Positions 41,001 to 50,400 of a DNA stretch of 51,067 nucleotides are shown here, one piece after another. The DNA is from Armatimonadaceae bacterium. GTDB taxonomy: Bacteria; Armatimonadota; Armatimonadia; Armatimonadales; Armatimonadaceae. The position numbers and the translations under genes are program-made. The stretch covers positions 1 to 51,067 of the forward strand of contig JAUJNC010000029.1 of the NCBI GenBank assembly GCA_030446525.1, written 5' to 3'. The first letter of the stretch is position 1. The number at the start of each line of letters is the position of its first letter. The notes beneath the pieces were generated by a model. The model did no database searches. It was given only the letters and a program-made list of their open reading frames with translations, and was not told the origin of the DNA.

Positions 41001-43956
41001 GTGTCCTTCGTTGCTGAAACTCGTCCGCGGCTACCCGGTGCAGGCCGCTCTGTGTTGCTCCTGCTGTTGTTCTTCGGCGTCAACATCGCCGCGCTGTACA
41101 CCGACTGGCTCTGGTTCGGCGAGGTGAACTATCGGGGCGTCTTCGGGCGCATCGTCGGGACCCGTCTGCTGCTGTTCCTGGTCTTCGGCGCGGCCTCGTT
41201 CGCGCTGGCGTACGGGAACCTGCGCCTCGCCGAGCGGTTCAGCCCGCCCGTCGGCATCCGCGTCCCCGGCGAGGGGCCGGAGGGCGGCGACGTGTTCATC
41301 TTCGACTGGAAGGCGCTGCGCCGCGCGACGGTGGACGGCCGCGTGGTCACCACATCGCCGAGCTGCGCCGCGTCCTGGCCGTCGCGCTCGGGCTGGGGGC
41401 GCTGGCGTTCGCCGTGTTCGCGGGCCTTCGGCGGCGGGGCAGTGGGACAGCTTCCTGCGCTTCGGCAGCCCGACGGCCTTCGGCGTGCGGGACCCGCCGT
41501 TCGGCAGGGACATCGGCTTCTACGTGTTGGCTGCTGCCGTTCCTGCACTTCCTGCAGGGGTGGCTGCTGGTCGTGCTGCTCCTCGTCGGGGCGGCGGTCG
41601 CGCTCCTGTACTTCTTCCAGCGGGGCATCGATACGGCGGCCGGGCGCACCTATGTCGCGCCGCACGTGCGGGCCCACCTGTCGGCGCTCGATCGCCTGGG
41701 TCTTCTGTTCACGGTCGCGTTCGGCTACTGGCTCGACCGCTTCGACCTCGGCTGTATGCCGGCGGCGATCTTTCCGGCGGCTACACCGACGCACGCCCGC
41801 CGCCTGGCCTCAACCTGCTGGTCGGCGTCGCCGTCCTGGCCGGGATCGTGCTGGTCAACATCTGGCAGCGCTCCCTGCTCCTGCCCGCCGGGGCGCTCGG
41901 CCTGTGGCTGGTCGCTTCCTGCTCGGCGCCCTGGTGCCCGGCGGCATCCAGGCCACCGTGGTCCGGCCTCATCGAGGCCACGCGGCGAGCGCCGGCGATA
42001 GAGCGTGCGATCGCGCCACGGCGCGCCGCGCACGATCTGGAGAAGGTGGACCAGCGCGACTTCCTGGTTCGGCAGGAGTCGACGGCGGCTGATCTCGCGG
42101 CGGAACCAGGCGACGATCAACAACATCCGGCTCTGGGACCTCGAGCCGCCTCCTGGAAACGTACCCGCAGCAGCAGGGGCTGCGGCCTATCGTGCTGCAG
42201 TTCCCGGACGTGGATGTGGACCGCTACCGCCTCGGGGGTCGGGCGGGTTACCGGCAGGTGTGGCTGGCGGCGCGCGAGATAAACGCGCAGGGCCGATCCG
42301 CGCGCCCAGACCTGGCCGAACCTGCACCTGCGCTACACCCACGGTTCTGGGGTGGTCATGAGCCCGGTCAACGAGTTCACGGCCGAGGGGCTGCCGACGT
42401 ACTTCCTCAAGAACATCCCCACCGAGTCCGCCGTGCCCGGCCTGACGCTGGGCGCAGCCGCGCATCTACTACGGCCAGGAAGCCGCAGCGCGCGGCCTGC
42501 ATGTCGTGGTGCGCACGCGCCAGCGAAAGCTCCGACTAGTCCCAGCGGCCAGGAGGCGGCAACGCGGACCAGGAAAACACGTACGACGGCGAAGGCGGCG
42601 TGCCCCTACCGCTGGCGAAGTTCGCCTTCTCCGGCGGTTCCGCGACCGACGCTGCTCCAGCCGTGCATGTCACCTGATCTGTTCCTGCTGTTCGGCGCGA
42701 CGGGTGCTGACCGCGTGGCCCGCGGTGCACCGTCTGCGCCTGGACGGCGACCTGCTGTACCTGGCCGTCGTCGGTGGCCGCGTCGGCCTGGCTGCAAGGA
42801 TTGCCGACGCCTACGAGCGCCTACCTGCATGCTGCCGTCACCGACGTGCGCGACGCCAACGGGCGCGCCCCTGCGCTTCAACTACATCCGGAACGCGGTC
42901 AAGGCCACGGTGGACGCCTACGACGGCACGGTCACGCTCTACGCCGCCGACGAGCGCGACTCGATCCTGCGGACGTACCGCCGCATCTTCCCCGGCCTGG
43001 TCAAGCCGCTGGACCAGATGCCGGCGGAGCCCTCCGCACGCACGTGCGTTACCCTGAAGACCTTTCGCCGTCCAGCGCCGCATCTACGCGGATTATCACG
43101 TCACGGACCCGGGCGTCTTTACCCCGCGCCGACTCGTGGCAGATCGCGCGCGAGCGCCGCGACGTGGAGGGGGGCGGCCCCACCTTCCTGCAGGGCCAGG
43201 AAGGGGAGGCCATGCCCCCGTATTACGTGATCATGCGGTTCCTCGGCGAAACCGAGGACGAGTTCCTGCTCCTGTCCCCGTTCACGCCCTCGGGTAACAA
43301 GAAGAACATGGTCGCGCTGCTCGCGGCCCGCTGCGACGGTGCGGGTTACGGCAAGCTGGTACTGTACCGCTTCCCGTCCAGCCGCATCGTGTACGGCCCG
43401 AGCAGATCGGCTCGCGCATCCAGCAGGACAGCCGGATCAGCCCCTGCCTGTCGCTCTGGAACCAGCAGGGCAGCAGCGTTCTGATGGGCAACATGCTGAT
43501 CGTGCCCATCGAGGAGAGCCTGCTGTACCGTGCAGCTGCTGTACCTGGAAAGCGCGGTCCCAGGAGGCCGGCGGAACCGGAGCCGGGCAGGGGAGCGCCA
43601 TACCGAGCCGAAACGGGTGATCGTGGCGTTCGAAAACCGCATCGCGATGGAGGGTATGTTGGAAGAGGCGCTGGGCGGCCTCTTCGGGGAAGGGGGCGCC
43701 GCCGGCGGGGGCTCCACGAGCCGGCGCGGAGACGCCGCCGCGTTCGGGTGCCCAGGGCGCCGACGGCCGCCGTATTAGCCGCAGCAAGCGAGCGCGCATT
43801 ACGAGCGGGCGGCGGCCGCGCTGCGGGCGGGGACTTCGCCGCCTACGGGCGCGAGATCAAGGCGCTGGGCGAAACGCTGCGACGCCCGCAGGCGCAGACC
43901 CGGGGGCCGCCCGGCCGGGCCGCGACGGCGGGAGCCTGGAAGGAGGGGGGCGTTGA
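41001..43956 (+). CDS. UPF0182 family membrane protein (frameshifted)
   Basis: About 985 residues, normal for UPF0182 (COG1615). GTG 41001. The N-terminal part has about seven membrane helices ([57 protein letters not shown]). The large outer domain has [112 protein letters not shown] and [20 protein letters not shown]. The function is unknown; it is widespread in Actinobacteria, Cyanobacteria and Armatimonadota-like groups. Twelve or more indels. It ends at TGA 43954-43956, overlapping the next gene as TTGA. Confidence 0.9.
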
Positions 43957-44475
43957 AACGTTCCTCCGGGCCGCGCTGGCGCTCGCGGCGCTCTTGCTCG
44001 CCGTGGGCGGCTTCTTGCTGCTGCGGGGGCGGGGGAGCCGCCGCGGCCGGAGAACCTGATCCGCGGGGCGCTGCGCGACGCGGAGGCGGCGGGCGGGCGC
44101 GCAACGTCGGCGGCAATGGAGATCGTCTCGATCACTACAAAGACCCGACGTTCAACAAAGACCGCCTGCGCTTGACCCTGGCCCGCGCAAGTGGTGCAGC
44201 AGGCGCGGGACATGAAGTACGACGCGCGGTGAGCGCGCCGCAGATCACGTTCCCGCAGCGCGACCGGGCGCTGGGTGATGACCACGATCTCCGTCTTCGA
44301 CACCGCCGGCGGCGAAAACCTTTGGGGGCGGGGCAGCCGGTGACGCTGGTCATGGAGCGGGAAGAGAAACGGCGGTGGCTCCTTTCACGGAGGACCGCTG
44401 GCGGGTCACCTCGGTGGTCAACCGCCGCCGCTGCCGGGCTTCGGCGGCGAAGGGGGCGGCATTCTCGGGTTATAA
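43953..44475 (+). CDS. Small secreted or membrane-anchored protein, family not recognised (frameshifted)
   Basis: About 174 residues. TTG 43953 has AAGGAGG just upstream. One membrane or signal helix ([17 protein letters not shown]) is followed by a soluble part whose pieces read [72 protein letters not shown] and RWRVTSVVN. This resembles a small cystatin/NTF2-like secreted domain, but I cannot name the family. The stop TAA lies at the first arm of the bidirectional terminator. Coupled to UPF0182, so possibly its partner. Confidence 0.65.
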
Positions 44476-44510
44476 AAAGACCCGGCGTCCTCAGGACGCC
44501 GGGTCTTTTT
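44474..44510. terminator. Bidirectional Rho-independent terminator
   Basis: A perfect 17-bp inverted repeat (44474-44490 with 44494-44510) with a three-base loop TCA. The arms start with AAAAA and end with TTTTT, so it terminates in both directions. It closes the + strand operon (stop TAA 44473-44475) and the minus strand gene (stop TAA 44512-44510); both stop codons touch the hairpin. Confidence 0.92.
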
Positions 44511-47500
44511 TATTCCTCGTCGGCTTCCGCGATATCGGGTTCGTCCAGATCGACGTCCAGGTCTTGCGCCGCCTCCGCTTCCAGATCCACGTTCTCCAGG
44601 AACGGGAAACCGCGTCCAGTTCGGACAACCGCGGCAGGCGCACGGCGCTGCTCGGCCGAGGCGGTGCGGTCAGGCGCGGCGATTTCTGCGGTGCGTCGCG
44701 GTGAGGAATTTCTACCTTTGCCCGCATACCAGCTCGGGGATCGAGGTGGTCAGCGCCGCAGGTCGACGCGCGGTGCTCCTCGATGCTGCGCTCCATCGGT
44801 TCCATACAGCCGCTGGTTTCTTTCAGGCCTCGCCGTCGCGCCCTTGCCTCCTTCCAGCGGGGCTGGCGGCAGCAGGCCGTTGATGAGCATCAGGATGCCG
44901 GCTACCAGTGAGCCATATTCTTTGCTTCCTGACGCTCGCCGGTTGGGCCGAAGACCAGCGGCAATGCCCGCGATCAGCATCCGATAAACATCGGATGGCG
45001 ATACATGACGGAGAAACGGTGAAAGAGTTCACCAGCGAAAGTGCATCGTGGCCCGGGTGCGGTCAGGCTGATTACGCCGCCTTCGCCGAACGCCAAACAT
45101 TGTATTCACACGCGCCGGATGCTCGCAACGTGCCGGGCGGCGTACAGCACCTGCCCCTGTAGTTGCCCTGCTTCGTCAACGGCTGAACGAAGCCCACACC
45201 GCGGTCCGGGCGTGGTGTCTGTTCGCCTTCGGTCGGTAATTTCTGTACAGCCCCAGAACTGGCGTCGTGGTAGGCGGGCGGCGGCACCGGGCGTGACGGG
45301 TTCCTGCCGCCGCGCTCCATAGCCTTTATGGTCGGCGGCGACTGACGGGCAGGCGTCGCCGCCGCCGCGCCGAGATGGCCGCGCCCAGCAGGACGGACTC
45401 GTGGCCTGCCCAGCACCAGCGGCAGCGCCCGCCTGCACGGCAGGTTGCCGCAGCCAGTGAGCGGCTTGTCCCGCCGCCTGCATCAGGATCTGCTGATCGC
45501 GAAGCCGGGCGTTCGTCTTCACGGAAGGCCGTAGCGGCATGCCGGCCAGGCCAGGCCGGTGCGCCGCGTCCGGGTCGCCTCCAGGCCTTGTTCACGTTTT
45601 CGCGCAGGTCAAGCCTGCGGCGAACAAGGCTTGTGCGGTGGTCGGCATGCGCAGGTCGCGCGTAGAGCAGGCCGGGTCGGCGACATCGCCGGCGGCCAGC
45701 GCATCCAGCCGAGTCGTTCAGCAGGGCGCGGGATACGCACCTTCGCTCAGCTCGGCAAGCGAGCCTTCCGCATACGCTGTTGTCGGGACACGGCGAGGTA
45801 GTCGATCAGCGACCTCGCCGCCATCGGCCGCCTTGCTCGCCATGCCCGGCAACGCATCGCCTCGAAGTAGGCCTCGATGCCCGGCACGAATGCGGCTCGG
45901 TACAGCCGCCATGGTGCGGTGTTGGACGTGCCGATCAGGGCGACGTTGCTTCCAGGGCGGCCGGGTCATGCCGTTCCACCTTCCAGGCCGTTGCGACGAG
46001 TTCGTCGGCGTGGCGCCGATGATCACGCCCACGCCGGCATGCCCTGCTCAGCCCTTGCGTGCTCCGCCGCCTCCGCCGTGAGCGTCGATGCGCCGCCTAC
46101 TTCAAGGTACTCGTGTCGGTGACGCGCCGGCCGCCGGGGATTTCGTCCAGCCGATGGCCTGCAGCTCTCGTCCAGCGGGTTCTCGTGCTCAGGTACGCCC
46201 ACTTGCACACGTTCGCAGAGCGAGCGCACGTCGTGTCGCGGCCTGGTACGGAGGAAGTCGGCCAGGTCGAGGTTTCGCCGCCCGCCGCCAGGTCGGTGCA
46301 GGTGCCAAGTCAGCCAGAGGACTTTGGGCGGCTCCACCTCAGACCTTCTGCTGGACATAGCGCGTTACCCGTAGCCGCCGCCTGCGTTGATCTCGTCGGC
46401 CTGGGCGTGGCGCGGCGGTCCAATCCAGACGATCACGTTCTGCTTCGTCCTTCGCCCCTTCCTGCAGAGCTGCACGGGCGGTCATTCTCATCCAGCACGA
46501 TTTGCAGCAGGTGGCGTCGAACGAGCGCTGGCGACCACCCAGCGGCACGTCGCCTGCACGCGGTGTCGCGCAACAGGTCTTGCCGACCGCCCGTTGTAGA
46601 TGTCGGTTCTCTGCTCCAGTCCGGCCTGGAATACGCCGATCCGGATCGGCTGATGGCTATCCCGCGCCGCTCGCGCCGGTCAGGCGAACACCTCGCCCGC
46701 GCGCTGTCCGTCCCCTGCCATCCATGCCGACCATACCTCGCTCGGCCTGCCACAAAGCCGCTATCCTGCACCAGAAGCGGTAAATCCGCCATGGTGAGGA
46801 AAAGCCCGCCTTCGCAAGCTTCGGCGAACAGTACCCAGTTCAATACGACATAGCCAGCTGCTTTGCGATGCTTCGTCGTCACTACGGCAGGCGATCACAT
46901 CTCTGGCTGGCAATGGCTGCGCAGTTCGTCCATTCCGCCGGCGGCGGTCCTTTACCGGAAAGAAAGCAGCGCACGTCCAGTTGGAATGGCGATTTCCGCA
47001 TATGCGCTCACTTCCACCAGAGCCGTTGGTCCGACGCGCCTTACCGGCGAGGCGCAGCATTGGTTACGCCTGGCAAAGGGCAAACCGTCGAGGATCCCCT
47101 GTTGCGGAGCGCACAAGGCGTGGTGGCCTGAAGCAAAGAGTGACGCTGTCAGGACTGGCCAGCGCAGCGAGGTCGAGACGACTTTGGGTATCGATGAGCA
47201 CAGCGTCTTTGTCATCGCATCGGCTGCCCGCCGCCCTGCCAGATCCTGCTAACGGCGTGCAGCGGCGGCCATGCCGCTTTGTGCCATTGTTCGTCCTGGA
47301 CCGATCCGCTAATAGCGCGCCAGTTCGCTCCCCGGTACAGAAGATCAAAGGCTGACGATGGAAATATCGCAGGCTGGCTGTCCTCGAAGGCCTGCGGTTG
47401 AGGTAAGTCAACCAGATCCGCCCGCCCACCACGACGCTCGGGCGTCACGCCGGTGACGCGGATGCGTCATCACTATCGCGTTGCCCGCATGGACACCTCT

Positions 47501-47818
47501 TCGATATGCGCGAAGAGCAATACCGCCATTTTTCGCGCGCCACCACGCCGCCAGAGGGTGATCGCCGGAATCGCGTCGTGACCACTCATCCAGACCGACG
47601 TCGTCGGCACCGTCGACAGCCGTTGTTGGCCATCAAGGCGACGCGCTGCGCGCCAGATCCCCAGACCGCGCCGCCCCCGCCATCTTTGACGTAGCTGCCG
47701 ATGAACGGCAGATCGGCTAATCTTCTTCGCCACTTCCAGTTGCCCCAGAATTGCAGGCTGTTAAAACAGTCTGAATTCCGCCGACGCAGACCTTGATAAA
47801 GTTTGAGAGAACTGCAGG
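44510..47818 (-). pseudogene. Badly broken coding region, continuation of the beta-helix gene
   Basis: No frame stays open for more than about 150 residues over 3.3 kb. Fragments in the minus direction still look protein-like: LADLPFIGSYVKDGGGG and VWGSGAQRVALMANNG (about 47600-47720), ANWRAISGSVQDEQWHKAA (about 47270-47330), YVVLNWVLFAEACEGGLFLT (about 46790-46850) and a C-terminal acidic tail LENVDLEAEAAQDLDVDLDE ending at TAA 44512. The tail is a credible native C-terminus because it stops exactly at the terminator. It may be one large secreted protein of about 1280 residues with the upstream part, or two genes. Real decay and very dense sequencing error are both possible. No function can be assigned. 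Confidence 0.4.
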
Positions 47819-48373
47819 TTAGTGGCCCGCCAGAATTTGCGGATAAGACAGCCTGATAATCGGCGTAAACGGGCGCGATCGGTCTGATCGCCATATGACG
47901 AAACTTCGATGACGACATCCTGTTCCTGACATCCCCTTGACGGCTCCGCTGCGCAGGCAGACGACCTTGGCCGCCCTGCCCGAAAACCACAAGTTGCTCA
48001 CTGTGGTTGCTTTCCCCAGAGTTATTAGCGGGCTGGAGGCTTGGGCGGCGGGGACGAGAACGGAATCGGCTCCCGTTCCTTCGAGCGTCACCCCGTCCGG
48101 CACCACGATCCTGCGGACGGCCCAGGTACCGGCGGGAACGGTAACGACTCTGGCGCCGCTGGCAAACGCCTTGCGGAAGGCCTGCGCACAATCGGTTTTG
48201 CCATCGGCGATAAGCGGGCCAGGCCGGCCGAGAAAGAGTCCCAGAGATACCCGGCCCGAAGAATCGGCTTCCGTGCTCGCCGCGTTCCGGGCAGCATCGG
48301 CACGCACGCTAAAGCACATCGCCAGGACTCCGGCTGCTGTGAGGGGCGCTGTGAATAACCGCATCAACTTCAT
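47819..48373 (-). CDS. N-terminal part of a secreted pectate lyase superfamily (beta-helix) protein
   Basis: 185 residues are open. ATG 48373 (CAGGTGG upstream) starts a signal peptide, MKLMRLFTAPLTAAGVLAMC. Then comes the start of a right-handed beta-helix of the pectate_lyase_3 type: LIADGKTDCAQAFRKAFASG, RVVTVPAGTWAVRRIVVPDG, VTLEGTGADSVLVPAA and PLITLGKATTVSNLWFSGRA. The frame breaks near 47930, and an alternative frame continues with IAPVYADYQAVLSANSGGPL. Homologues with this start are surface or secreted carbohydrate-active proteins. The gene probably extends to the terminator at 44510 but is broken beyond recognition. Confidence 0.65.
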   Translation of the reverse strand: MKLMRLFTAPLTAAGVLAMCFSVRADAARNAASTEADSSGRVSLGLFLGRPGPLIADGKTDCAQAFRKAFASGARVVTVPAGTWAVRRIVVPDGVTLEGTGADSVLVPAAQASSPLITLGKATTVSNLWFSGRAAKVVCLRSGAVKGMSGTGCRHRSFVIWRSDRSRPFTPIIRLSYPQILAGH

Positions 48374-48600
48374 CCGTTCCACCTGACCGCAGGACATCAG
48401 GATTCATGGCCTGTATCGACTCTGCCCTGCTATATTTTCAACGTCGCAGCGGGAGCGGGATTGTAAGGGCGCGGCAACCGGGACGGAATGCCTGATCCCG
48501 TGGCAGACCTTGGTATCGATAGGGGCTGTCAGGACCTCTCCGGCCTCTTTGTCGTTGAAGAGTACGTCTACAAGATGGCCCCGATGCGGTGCGTTGCACC

Positions 48601-49413
48601 GGCTATGGATTTAACTGCGTTGCTGTGCCTGCCTGGCTTTGCTGTCGGCTCCATCGCCTGGCCGCCTGCTGATTGTGCTCCTCGACCAAGAGGTAGGAGC
48701 GCTCGATGAGGTCGTCCTCGCGTTCGCGATGCACACCACAGCAGCGGCCAACCAAGCCGGACTGCCTTTGCCGCCATCTGGTGTGGAGGCCCTCGACCCG
48801 ACTCGTCAGGCCCGAACCTTTGTCGCAGGGATGGTGCTGCTTCCCCGAGAAGCAGCGGGCATACGCCCCCAAGTAGTCGGTGTGGACCGGCTTGTCCCGG
48901 TAGTCCAAGGGCACATCGGGCCAGACCAGCGTGAGCAGCGGATCGGTGCGATCACCGATCCCAAACCCGATGACCTGCCCGACCAAGCGGCAGACGCCAG
49001 TCCAGAGCCATAGGATGGCAGAGACCCGGAGGCACGACTCGTCCATCCTGATCGCGTCGCCTTGTGGATCGGGGACCCTGGCAACGCCCTGGCGCCCGAA
49101 GCGCGCTTCTACGGCTGCGGCCCTTCTTCGCGGATCGCGCGGATCGTGTGCCGGCCGACCCGGAGCGCGCGGGCGGTCCCTCGCTGCGAGATGCGCTCCG
49201 TCAGCGCGCGGCAGATGGCTCGCTCCTTCTGGGGCGTCATGGCCCGGCTCCTGGGGTTGCGGGTAAAGGTCCTGCCGCAGCCCCGGCAGCGGCAGCGTGC
49301 GGTGCCGGAGCCATTGGTGCCGAACCGGATGACGTCTTTCTCGTTGCCGCAGTGCGGGCAGCAGAAGGTGACCATACGGCTATCATCGGGACAACGCGCC
49401 TAAATCCATAGCC
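48601..49413 (-). mobile_element. IS1-like insertion sequence, 813 bp
   Basis: Imperfect terminal inverted repeats of 22 bp bound the element: GGCTATGGATTTAACTGCGTTG at 48601-48622 and its partner at 49392-49413, which reads GGCTATGGATTTAGGCGCGTTG on the minus strand (19 of 22 identical). It holds one transposase reading in two frames. The transposase stop lies inside the left repeat and its ATG lies 17 bases from the right repeat. Size and layout match IS1 (768 bp). I find no 8-9 base target duplication (left flank GTTGCACC, right flank ATCCAGTC). Confidence 0.85.
48603..49375 (-). CDS. IS1-family transposase in two frames (InsA-InsB type)
   Basis: The first frame (49375-49109, 88 residues) matches InsA: a zinc-binding FCCPHCGNEKDV and CRCRGCGRTFTRNP, then a helix-turn-helix (RGTARALRVGRHTIRAIREE). 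The second frame continues to 48603 and is InsB-like: RMDESCLRVSAILWLWTGVC with the first catalytic Asp, GFGIGDRTDPLL, HTDYLGAYARCF with the second Asp, and SRVEGLHTRWRQRQSGLVGR with the Glu. The shift from the first to the second frame is -1, as in IS1, where ribosomal frameshifting makes the fusion. A run GAAGAAGGG lies just before the InsA stop, but it is not a standard slippery heptamer. Confidence 0.8.
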
Positions 49414-49498
49414 ATCCAGTCCGCGTTCCTGCTATGGCGCAGGTACCGCCGATGCTTGCCTGCACAGCGCCATGCCTTCCTGGTCGCCCCCCATGTCA

Positions 49499-50170
49499 TC
49501 AGAAGTCGACGAAGTAGGTAAAGTCTCGATTGTCGGCATCTTTGGCGGTGCGCAGCACCACCCACTCCTGCGATGCTTCCTCGATCGTCCAGTTGAGATT
49601 CGTCACGAAGAAGGCAACAGCCCGTTTGATCCCAGGCAGGTCGTAGTCGTCAAGGATGATAATGCCTCCTCGCTGCACCAGTAGCCCCAAATAGTATAAA
49701 TCGAGAAAGACGCCGTCGAAGCGGTGGTTCCCATCCACGAACCCCAGGTCGAACCGCCGATCCTCGCTCAGGAACCGGGGAAGCACGATATGCGACTTCT
49801 CAACGTGGTGTTCTACGAGGCGCGTAAGTCCGGCCTCTTCGAGGGCTTGCAGCCCGCAATCGGCAAAGCGGCTGGTCTGGAACGGATCAATAACGACATG
49901 GCGCACATCTGCTCGGCCATTGGCAACCAATCCCTCGCAAATGTAGAGAGCCGAGATGCCATACCCCAGGCCGATCTCTATGGTCTGTGTTGCGTCCTCA
50001 TGCGTAACCCACTTCCGCAGCACGTTGCCTTCTTCGGGACTCACGGCAACGGGGAAGATGGGATGTGTCGTGCCGTCAGAATCGGTGACCACTTTGCCAT
50101 CGCGAACCAGTCGGTCGATGACACTGCGCACCTGTTGGACTCCCGGGTCTGGATTCAATGAGTTCTCCAC
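49499..50170 (-). CDS. Class I SAM-dependent methyltransferase (Methyltransf_24-like)
   Basis: 223 residues. Motif I is TQTIEIGLGYGISALYICEG, binding S-adenosylmethionine. Then ADVRHVVIDPFQTSRFADCG, and the post-motif core RFDLGFVDGNHRFDGVFLDL, GLLVQRGGIIILDDYDLPGI, as in O-methyltransferase-like Methyltransf_24 proteins, often found with glycan or natural-product genes. The acceptor is unknown. The start is GTG 50170 or TTG 50158 (GGAG six bases upstream of the TTG). The gene is intact and visibly less GC-rich than its neighbours, and it lies next to an insertion sequence, which suggests horizontal transfer. Confidence 0.85.
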   Translation of the reverse strand: MENSLNPDPGVQQVRSVIDRLVRDGKVVTDSDGTTHPIFPVAVSPEEGNVLRKWVTHEDATQTIEIGLGYGISALYICEGLVANGRADVRHVVIDPFQTSRFADCGLQALEEAGLTRLVEHHVEKSHIVLPRFLSEDRRFDLGFVDGNHRFDGVFLDLYYLGLLVQRGGIIILDDYDLPGIKRAVAFFVTNLNWTIEEASQEWVVLRTAKDADNRDFTYFVDF

Positions 50171-50400
50171 TGGTAGCTATCAGGAGATTTTACCATGTCG
50201 CAGAGGAAATTACGACAGACTATCCGGTATGGGGAACTGCACGGATGACTGGGGGAGAGGGCGGCTGGTTTTCGAGCAGCACAACCGGCACTGCCGCCAC
50301 CGGCTAGAAAAACTCGGATGGGCTTAGGGCATCAACTCGGAAAAGGCCAATACCGTTGCACCGATACCGTTTCCTCGTCCAGTCAGACCTTTCGTTGAGC

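Noticed and set aside
49109..49140. Programmed frameshift site in the transposase
   Set aside because: The -1 relation is right for IS1, but no canonical slippery heptamer is present and indel errors are common in the window, so it is noted but not annotated as a site.
48593..49421. Target site duplication around the IS1-like element
   Set aside because: The eight to nine flanking bases on the two sides do not match, so none is claimed.
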